Shown in pieces: positions 30,438 through 36,052 of a stretch of 36,052 bases of DNA. The stretch is from Clostridia bacterium (lineage in GTDB: Bacteria > Bacillota > Clostridia > Oscillospirales > UBA644). The position numbers and the translations under genes were made by a program. Below the pieces are notes generated by a model. It ran no database searches and was not told the DNA's origin. It saw only the letters and a list, made by a program, of their open reading frames with translations. Each line of letters starts with the position of its first letter. Position 1 is the stretch's first letter. The stretch covers positions 1-36,052 of the forward strand of contig JAFSHW010000024.1 of the NCBI GenBank assembly GCA_017440085.1. Reading direction: 5' to 3'.

Positions 30438-31475
30438 TTATGTTAAAACTATAATTTCGTTCATATGCAATAAATATTCCCCTGCAAAAAAACAAACTCC
30501 GCCAATCAAAACCCCAGCAATTAAAAGGAACATTACTGGCTGAACCAAAGAGACAAGGACTTTCATTTGGGAAATCATTTCCGTCTTTGCCAATTCCGCA
30601 CATACTCCCATAGGGTTTCGCCCTTCACCGCTTACAGTTCTTCCGATTATTGGCACGGTATAAAAAAGCTCAGTGAAGCCCTTTGTTGTTTGCAAGCAAA
30701 TGTCTATTGAAATCCCTTCCAAAAGTGATTGGTAGCTTTCCCTTAAATTTTCTTTCACCCACTTATTTGGGGCAACGAGAATCAGCATATCGTAAATAAT
30801 CAGCCCGGAAACACCGTTACTCATCATTTTTTCAAGGCAAAGGGCGCAAATTGAAGTAACTCTTGCCCTCTCAAGTTTTCCGATTATGGGAATATGAATT
30901 TTTAAAAAATCAACAAAGCAACCGAAAGGCTCAAACAACTTATAAAATATAAAAAGCAACGCGATTACCGAAAAAGCGATTAAAGCTATTTCCAAAGCAT
31001 TAAGAAAAAGCCCCTCATTGGAAAAATCATTTCCGTGAGGCAATGCAGAAAAGATTATAGGGAAAAGCATTAAAACTGCGATTACTGTCAAAGCAAATAT
31101 CAGCGAGATTAAAAGCAGCGGGTAAATCAGTTCTGTTTTAGCAGATTTTTCCGATTCATAACGAAGCTTTAAAATTGACTCGCAACTTTGCAAAATGGAA
31201 GGCATCGTACCCGTTGTCTCTCCCACGCGAAGAGCTGCCAGAATCTCAGGCGGGAATCCTTTACCGTAAAGCTCAAAGGCATCGGAAAATGGAGTTCCCT
31301 TAGTAAACATCTCCGTTCTTATGTCGTTTAATACACGCTTTAGCTTTCTATTTTTTATTTGATTTATATTTTCAAACATAGCCGTAGTGGGGTTTTTGCC
31401 CAATGCCAAATGCACGTTAACGCTTACGAAAAAAGCATACAGTGCTTCGCTTGAAATTTTACTGAAAAAATTCAT
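30438..31475 (-). CDS. GspF/PilC-type inner-membrane platform protein, orphan
   Basis: This 345-residue protein has two T2SF domains. The first (about residues 1-110) contains RVGETTGTMPSILQSC, the usual GE-x-S/T-G signature. The second begins near IPIIGKLERARVTSICALCLEKMMSNG (about 195-220). Three hydrophobic spans lie at about 117-140, 160-180 and 312-336, as in PilC/GspF/ComGB. Such proteins form the platform of type IV pili, type II secretion or competence pseudopili. No ATPase, pilin or prepilin peptidase gene is in the window, so partners must be elsewhere or the gene is orphaned. It starts 10 bases after the GH31 gene with no strong ribosome site, which suggests coupling. Confidence 0.85.
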   Translation of the reverse strand: MNFFSKISSEALYAFFVSVNVHLALGKNPTTAMFENINQIKNRKLKRVLNDIRTEMFTKGTPFSDAFELYGKGFPPEILAALRVGETTGTMPSILQSCESILKLRYESEKSAKTELIYPLLLISLIFALTVIAVLMLFPIIFSALPHGNDFSNEGLFLNALEIALIAFSVIALLFIFYKLFEPFGCFVDFLKIHIPIIGKLERARVTSICALCLEKMMSNGVSGLIIYDMLILVAPNKWVKENLRESYQSLLEGISIDICLQTTKGFTELFYTVPIIGRTVSGEGRNPMGVCAELAKTEMISQMKVLVSLVQPVMFLLIAGVLIGGVCFFAGEYLLHMNEIIVLT

Positions 31476-31485
31476 TGCAATAGTT

Positions 31486-33189
31486 TTAGCCTACGCGCTT
31501 ATACACAGGGATATTATCGGTTTCCACTTCAAAATATCCACACTCCTGCTTTTCTCCTGTAAAGAAATCAACCCATTCACCCTTGGGAAGATATACCTTA
31601 CGGCTCTTTTCCCCTGCAACCATAGGCGCAACCACAAGATTTTCGCCTAAAATATATTGGTCGTCAATTCCGTAGGTAGCGGGGTCGTCAGTATAGTCAG
31701 AAACGAGCGCTCTCATAGGAGCAACGCCTGTTTTATTGTATTTCTCAAAAGCTTCAACTAAATAAGGAACAACCTTTTCTCTTATTTTAAGGATTTCTCT
31801 TACATCGTCTTCGCAACCCAATTCCAACCAAGGAGCTTCTTCGCAATACCAAGCGTTAATAAGGCACTGTGGAGAAAATACTACAGATTGGAGCCTCCTC
31901 TTCATATCCTCGGCAGATTTTGCATCACGCACTTCGGGAGTCCAAAGAAGACCTGAGAAGCCGCTTGTTACACAACCTCTGATAAAATCCTTGTGGTCGT
32001 AAAGGTCAGAATAAAGCACAAAAGGATATGATGCGCACAATCCACCGAACTGTCTGATTGAAGAAAGAGTAGGCTTGCCGTCAAGAGCGTCAAGCATAGT
32101 TTTTGCGTAAAGCGTGCCGAAAAGATTGTGGTAGCAGTCGCCTTCAAGACCTGAAGGGAATTCGGAAAGATTTGGGAAAGACCAACCTCCGGTGTAGTCA
32201 CTGCTGTCGCATTCATCAAGCTTAAAGCCGTCAATGCAACCTTTAACTATATTTTCCTTGTGGTAATCGGCAAAAATCTTTCTTGCCTCAGGGAGTGCAA
32301 AGTCGGGAACAAGACCATTAAATACGTCAAAATTACCGCATTTATCCTTCATTTCATCGTAGAAAGGAGCTTCGGGATTGGTGAAAGCGTGCTCCCAAAG
32401 GTTCAAATGGTAACCTCTTGAGCCAACGTATTCAATAAGCTCATCAGGATTTGGGTATCTTTCAGGGCTCCAGACGTAAGAGCAGGAATAAGCTCTCGTA
32501 TGCCAACCTGGTTCAAGACCGAGAATTTCGCAAGGAATATCTTTATTTCTGAAATAATCTGCAATTCCTTTTACCTGTTCTTGATTCCAGGAACCGCAAC
32601 ATCTATAAAACACACCCAAGCCCCATTTAGGAACGTTGCAACCACCGCCTGCAAGCATATTGTACTGCGCAACGATGTCGGTAATTGTTTCGCCTTCAAT
32701 AACGTAAATATCAATACCCTTTGCCACGGGAATCTGAATAGCGCAAACGCCGTCAGAATCGTCTTTATTTGTGTCATAAAGCTCGTCGGTAGTCATCATA
32801 ATTTTTGATTCGGAGATTTTTGCATTACCTGTAAGTTTTGCGGCAAAATCGAATTCAACGCATCTTGCAGTATCAAAATAAATACCGTATCCTGCCGTGC
32901 TTACGAAAAAAGGTACGGGGGCGTGAGAGTCACCTGTTGCGGCAACCGGGTCAGCGTTGGTGCGGATAGTAACCTTACTGCCCTTAAAATCCGATTTTTT
33001 AAGCTGGAGACCAAAGCCGTAAATATGTTCGTTTGAGCCCAAAGGAAGCAAAAGAGTATAACCCTTGGAGTTTTCCTTTGCCTTAATTCTTGAAACGTCA
33101 TATTTTATGTCCTTTTCAACATAATTAAAGTTATCGCAAAACATTGAAGGAACGAATTTTTCGGGAGTACCGAAGGTAATTTTTTTCAT
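31486..33189 (-). CDS. GH31 family glycosidase (alpha-glucosidase/alpha-xylosidase type)
   Basis: This is a cytoplasmic glycoside hydrolase of 567 residues. The N-terminal beta domain includes NEHIYGFGLQLKKSDFKG. In the barrel, GLGVFYRCCGSWNQEQV and EILGLEPGWH precede the nucleophile region DGFKLDECDSSDY (Asp near residue 325). The acid/base region with SGFSGLLWTPEVRDA follows, and a C-terminal beta domain closes the protein. It is shorter than many GH31 enzymes (650-800 residues). Specificity (glucose, xylose, galactose or sulfoquinovose) cannot be settled by eye. A perfect promoter at 33235-33263 and the site GGAGATG upstream support the start. With the rhamnose gene next door it suggests plant-glycan use. 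Confidence 0.92.
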   Translation of the reverse strand: MKKITFGTPEKFVPSMFCDNFNYVEKDIKYDVSRIKAKENSKGYTLLLPLGSNEHIYGFGLQLKKSDFKGSKVTIRTNADPVAATGDSHAPVPFFVSTAGYGIYFDTARCVEFDFAAKLTGNAKISESKIMMTTDELYDTNKDDSDGVCAIQIPVAKGIDIYVIEGETITDIVAQYNMLAGGGCNVPKWGLGVFYRCCGSWNQEQVKGIADYFRNKDIPCEILGLEPGWHTRAYSCSYVWSPERYPNPDELIEYVGSRGYHLNLWEHAFTNPEAPFYDEMKDKCGNFDVFNGLVPDFALPEARKIFADYHKENIVKGCIDGFKLDECDSSDYTGGWSFPNLSEFPSGLEGDCYHNLFGTLYAKTMLDALDGKPTLSSIRQFGGLCASYPFVLYSDLYDHKDFIRGCVTSGFSGLLWTPEVRDAKSAEDMKRRLQSVVFSPQCLINAWYCEEAPWLELGCEDDVREILKIREKVVPYLVEAFEKYNKTGVAPMRALVSDYTDDPATYGIDDQYILGENLVVAPMVAGEKSRKVYLPKGEWVDFFTGEKQECGYFEVETDNIPVYKRVG

Positions 33190-33234
33190 AAAAGCATCTC
33201 CTTATCAATATCCATATGGAATTCTATCCTCATA

Positions 33235-33263
33235 ATTATATCATACCTGCCGAAATTTGTCAA
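33235..33263 (-). promoter_or_regulatory. Consensus promoter of the GH31 gene
   Basis: Read leftward, TTGACA (33258-33263), 17 bases, TATAAT (33235-33240), about 45 bases before the start codon. Confidence 0.85.
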
Positions 33264-33266
33264 TAC

Positions 33267-33298
33267 AAAAAAAGATATTTCCCGAAGAGAATATCTTT
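33267..33298 (-). terminator. Terminator of rhaD
   Basis: Read leftward, AAAGATATT (complement of 33290-33298) pairs with AATATCTTT (complement of 33271-33279) over a loop containing CTTCGGGA, followed by a T-run. It lies just after the rhaD stop at 33311 and directly before the GH31 promoter. Confidence 0.8.
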
Positions 33299-33310
33299 GA
33301 TATTTTTCAA

Positions 33311-34126
33311 TTACAGGTTAAGAAAATCTGCTCTGTATTTAACGCCGAAGAATTCAGCAAGAACTTTCATTTCTTCATCTTTAATAGTGTTGATTCTTGG
33401 CATATGAGCAGTGAGCATATAAATCTGTGCAGCCTTTTCAACTGTTTCAATAAGGCCGAAGGTTTCGTCCATATCCTTACCTGCGCCGTAAATACCGTGC
33501 ATACCCCAAACTACCAAACGGAATTCTTCCATTTTCTTAGCAGTAGCTTCACCGATTTCATTAGTGCCGCAAAGCATCCAAGGAAGAACACCTACACCGT
33601 CGGGGAAAACGACGATACATTCAGTGCACATTTCCCAAAGTGTGTGAGTGAATTTCTTTTCATCAAGCTCGTGTATGTAATTCATTGCCAAAGTGTTGGT
33701 GGGGTGGCAGTGCATAACAACTCTGTTTTCGGGGTTAACTTTAAGTCTTGCCATATGGCTCATAAGGTGTGCGGGAAGCTCGGAAGTGAATTTACTGCCG
33801 TCCTTGTAGCCCCAAAGAAGCTCAGCGGTTGTGCCGTCTTCAGCAATTCTGATAATACCCAAGTTCGTTTCAGGGTCGTCCTTAACGTTTTTGAAGTATT
33901 TGCCTGTACCTGTAACGATAAAAATTTTACCGATAAGAGCAGTCGCATCAAAACCTGTGGGAATAGTTCTGATAACCTTAGTCAAATCAAGGTACTCCGC
34001 AACTTCTTTTTCATCAAGCATATAGCTGATGTTGCCGCCGTTTCTTTCGTCCCAGCCAAGGCGATACATATTAGCAGTAGTATCCTGCATTTCTTTAACG
34101 AATGGAGCTGTAAAAATATCTTTCAT
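33311..34126 (-). CDS. rhaD: Rhamnulose-1-phosphate aldolase
   Basis: RhaD is a zinc-dependent class II aldolase cleaving L-rhamnulose 1-phosphate to dihydroxyacetone phosphate and L-lactaldehyde. It has 271 residues from ATG 34126; the frame extends to 34174 without support. It follows E. coli RhaD closely: GWDERNGGNIS, FIVTGTGKYFKNV, SELPAH with catalytic Glu116, HCHPTN with zinc ligands His139 and His141, CIVVFPDGVGVLPWM, and the third His in WGMHGIYGAG. Other rhamnose genes (rhaA, rhaB, transporter) are not in the window, so it stands alone here. A TTGCAA/TATAAT promoter is at 34163-34191. Confidence 0.95.
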   Translation of the reverse strand: MKDIFTAPFVKEMQDTTANMYRLGWDERNGGNISYMLDEKEVAEYLDLTKVIRTIPTGFDATALIGKIFIVTGTGKYFKNVKDDPETNLGIIRIAEDGTTAELLWGYKDGSKFTSELPAHLMSHMARLKVNPENRVVMHCHPTNTLAMNYIHELDEKKFTHTLWEMCTECIVVFPDGVGVLPWMLCGTNEIGEATAKKMEEFRLVVWGMHGIYGAGKDMDETFGLIETVEKAAQIYMLTAHMPRINTIKDEEMKVLAEFFGVKYRADFLNL

Positions 34127-34162
34127 AAGGATTCTTCTTTCTGTAAAAATAGTCTTTTCATT

Positions 34163-34191
34163 ATTATACAACATATCTCTCCATTTTGCAA
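34163..34191 (-). promoter_or_regulatory. Promoter of rhaD
   Basis: Read leftward, TTGCAA (34186-34191), 17 bases, TATAAT (34163-34168), 37 bases before ATG 34126. No catabolite-response or rhamnose-regulator site could be recognised. Confidence 0.65.
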
Positions 34192-34229
34192 TAGTTATTT
34201 GCCAAACTTTTTGTCAAATAGAAGAAAAA

Positions 34230-34251
34230 TCCCCCACCTTTCAGTGAGGGA
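34230..34251 (-). terminator. Terminator of spoVT
   Basis: Read leftward, TCCCTCAC and GTGGGGGA pair over TGAAAG, followed by ATTTTTCTTC. It stands 6 bases after the stop of spoVT. Confidence 0.8.
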
Positions 34252-34256
34252 AATAT

Positions 34257-34799
34257 TTACGCTTCCAACTGTCTTGCAAGAAGCTGAGAAGTTGTGCTGA
34301 TAAGTTTCACGTCAGTTTCAGAGGGAATTGCTCCCATATCATCAATCAAAAGAATTATTGAGCCTGCAATGTCGCCGTCAACGATAATTTTTGAGCAGAT
34401 ACCCACGTGAAGTTTTTCTTCACCGGAAACAACTTCCACCCGCTTTTCGCCTAAACGGTAAACGTAAGGCGTTCTCTGGGAAACCATATGCTCCGCCTCG
34501 TGAGAAAGCTTTTTCTCAAGAAGTTCCCTCTTGTGGGAGCCTGCCGCCGCAATAACGCTGTCCTTATCGGTAATCACCGCAGTAATCCCCGTTGATTTAT
34601 TGATAATTTCCGCATATACGCTGACAAATTGGGAAAGTTCCCCTACGGGCGAATATTTTTTGAAAATAACTTCCCCGTCCTTTTCGGTAAAAATTTCCAA
34701 TGGGTCACCCTCGCGAATTCGCAAAGTCCTTCTTATCTCCTTGGGAATGACAATTCTTCCCAAATCGTCGATTCTACGTACGATTCCTGTCGCTTTCAT
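34257..34799 (-). CDS. spoVT: Stage V sporulation protein T-like regulator
   Basis: The N-terminal AbrB-type DNA-binding domain, MKATGIVRRIDDLGRIVIPKEI to about residue 52, is almost the textbook SpoVT sequence. A GAF-like C-terminal domain follows (about 60-180) with ITAVITDKDSVIAAAG, RTPYVYRL and GSIILLIDDMG. In Bacillus SpoVT is a forespore regulator under sigma-G. At 180 residues from ATG 34799 (AAAGGAGAA upstream) the length fits. The frame to 34823 adds eight residues without a ribosome site. Presence of SpoVT suggests a spore-forming lineage, though homologs persist in some non-sporing Clostridia. No sigma-G promoter could be called with confidence. Confidence 0.93.
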   Translation of the reverse strand: MKATGIVRRIDDLGRIVIPKEIRRTLRIREGDPLEIFTEKDGEVIFKKYSPVGELSQFVSVYAEIINKSTGITAVITDKDSVIAAAGSHKRELLEKKLSHEAEHMVSQRTPYVYRLGEKRVEVVSGEEKLHVGICSKIIVDGDIAGSIILLIDDMGAIPSETDVKLISTTSQLLARQLEA

Positions 34800-34957
34800 A
34801 TATAAATTCTCCTTTATTTCCATACATCCGAAGTTATATTAAAGTTACGATGCTATTATCTGCTATTTCGGGAGAATTATACTTAAAATTTATTATAAAA
34901 CTTAAATTTGGCAAAGCCTCGAATATTGTAGTCCTTTATAGAATTTTCAAAGTGTAA

Positions 34958-34987
34958 AAATCCCCTCGGTTAAACCGAGGGGATTTA
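34958..34987 (-). terminator. Terminator of gap
   Basis: Read leftward, TCCCCTCGGTT and AACCGAGGGGA form a near-perfect hairpin directly followed by TTTTTACA. It lies about 20 bases after the gap stop. The stretch 34823-34957 upstream of spoVT is AT-rich and shows no gene. Confidence 0.9.
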
Positions 34988-35006
34988 AATATCACATTAT
35001 CAATAA

Positions 35007-36026
35007 TTAGTTGAGTTCTGCGAAGTATTTGATTGTTCTAACCATCTGGCTTGTGTAGGAGTTTTCATTGTCGTACCAAGAAACTACCTGTACCTGATAG
35101 GTGTCGTCGTCAATCTTAGCTACCATTGTCTGTGTAGCATCGAAGAGGGAACCGTATGTGATACCAACGATGTCGGAAGATACGAGTTCTTCTTCTGTGT
35201 AACCGAAGGAAGCGGAAGAAGCAGCCTTCATAGCAGCGTTGATGCCGTCTTTTGTAATGTTCTGGCCTTTAACAACAGCTACGAGGAGTGTTGTGGAACC
35301 TGTGGGAACGGGAACTCTCTGAGCAGAGCCGATGAGTTTGCCGTTAAGTTCGGGGATTACAAGACCGATAGCTTTAGCAGCACCTGTGGAGTTAGGAACG
35401 ATGTTTGCGGCAGCTGCACGTGCTCTTCTGAGGTCGCCTTTTCTGTGAGGACCGTCAAGAACCATCTGGTCACCTGTGTAAGCGTGAACAGTTGTCATGA
35501 TACCACTCTGGATGGGAGCGTAGTCGTTAAGAGCTTTAGCCATAGGAGCAAGGCAGTTTGTTGTGCAGGAAGCAGCGGAGATGATTTTGTCATCAGCTGT
35601 GAGTGTTTTTTCGTTTACGCTGTAAACAACTGTGGGAAGGTCGTTGCCTGCGGGAGCAGAGATAACAACTTTCTTAGCACCTGCATCGATGTGTGCCTGA
35701 GATTTAGCTTTGGATGTGTAGAAACCTGTACATTCAAGAACAACGTCTACATTGAGTTCGCCCCAAGGAAGATTTGCAGCATCCTTTTCAGCGTAGATTT
35801 TAATTGTTTTGCCGTCAACAGTGATGGAATCTTCACCAGCGGATACTGTGTCAGCGAGAGCATATCTGCCCTGTGCGGAGTCGTATTTGAGAAGGTGAGC
35901 GAGCATTGCGGGGCTTGTGAGGTCGTTGATTGCAACGATTTCATAACCTTCCGCGTTGAACATCTGTCTGAAAGCAAGACGACCGATACGACCGAAGCCG
36001 TTGATCGCAACTCTTACATTTGCCAT
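35007..36026 (-). CDS. gap: Glyceraldehyde-3-phosphate dehydrogenase, type I
   Basis: This NAD-dependent glycolytic enzyme forms 1,3-bisphosphoglycerate. It has 339 residues. The Rossmann motif is [14 protein letters not shown] at the N-terminus. The catalytic Cys154 lies in [12 protein letters not shown] and the partner His is in [30 protein letters not shown] and the C-terminal [15 protein letters not shown] are standard. The ribosome site AGGAGG lies about 9 bases before the ATG. Codon use is strongly biased towards a small set, as expected for a highly expressed gene. Its promoter lies outside the window. Confidence 0.98.
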   Translation of the reverse strand: MANVRVAINGFGRIGRLAFRQMFNAEGYEIVAINDLTSPAMLAHLLKYDSAQGRYALADTVSAGEDSITVDGKTIKIYAEKDAANLPWGELNVDVVLECTGFYTSKAKSQAHIDAGAKKVVISAPAGNDLPTVVYSVNEKTLTADDKIISAASCTTNCLAPMAKALNDYAPIQSGIMTTVHAYTGDQMVLDGPHRKGDLRRARAAAANIVPNSTGAAKAIGLVIPELNGKLIGSAQRVPVPTGSTTLLVAVVKGQNITKDGINAAMKAASSASFGYTEEELVSSDIVGITYGSLFDATQTMVAKIDDDTYQVQVVSWYDNENSYTSQMVRTIKYFAELN

Positions 36027-36052
36027 TTTATATTTCCTCCTAAAGAATAATA

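Overview
The window looks like chromosomal DNA of a low-to-medium GC Clostridia-type Firmicute, probably a gut member of the Oscillospirales or a relative. That placement is inferred from gene content: a Clostridia-style division/cell-wall (dcw) cluster, a PASTA-domain SpoVD-like PBP, SpoVT, a MurE carrying the DNPR motif typical of meso-diaminopimelate enzymes, LuxS, and many near-consensus sigma-A promoters with 17-bp spacers. The first ~690 bases look different. They are visibly richer in GC and encode the C-terminal half of a second MurF, which breaks off in mid-gene exactly where an N-terminally truncated GH38 alpha-mannosidase begins. This is most simply a chimeric join (assembly artefact or illegitimate recombination).

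Layout. 1-3029 (+): MurF fragment, alpha-mannosidase fragment, inorganic pyrophosphatase. 3048-3424: a compact cassette bounded by 30-bp inverted repeats, with two convergent consensus promoters, a 32-aa hydrophobic peptide gene, a bidirectional terminator and a short antisense RNA, i.e. a Fst/par-like (holin-like toxin) type I toxin-antitoxin module. 3483-9255 (-): a methionine/activated-methyl cycle block with luxS, SAH/MTA nucleosidase, metF, a separate MetH-activation protein, a three-domain MetH and an ECF transporter S component. 9296-25168 (-): the dcw cluster mraZ-rsmH-ftsL-spoVD-murE-murF-mraY-ftsW-murG-murA-ftsQ-ftsZ. Its distal part is interrupted by three inverted-repeat (MITE-like) elements and two paralogous DUF559 endonuclease-like genes; murD, murC, murB and ftsA are not here. 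25289-28630 (+): radA and an ABC exporter, divergent from mraZ.

28430-30416: a 227-bp direct repeat of the ABC exporter's 3' end (one synonymous difference) brackets an AT-rich insert with two exported or membrane-anchored proteins of unknown function and their own promoter. 30438-36026 (-): an orphan GspF/PilC-like membrane protein, a GH31 glycosidase, rhamnulose-1-phosphate aldolase, SpoVT and GAPDH.

Working together: LuxS, the nucleosidase, MetF, the activation protein and MetH regenerate homocysteine and methionine from S-adenosylhomocysteine. The dcw genes make lipid II and build the septum. GH38, GH31 and RhaD suggest use of plant or host glycans. The items most worth follow-up are the type I TA cassette, the hairpin-armed MITE family with its DUF559 association, the repeat-bracketed insert, and the chimeric left edge. 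No rRNA, tRNA, CRISPR array or recognisable riboswitch was seen.
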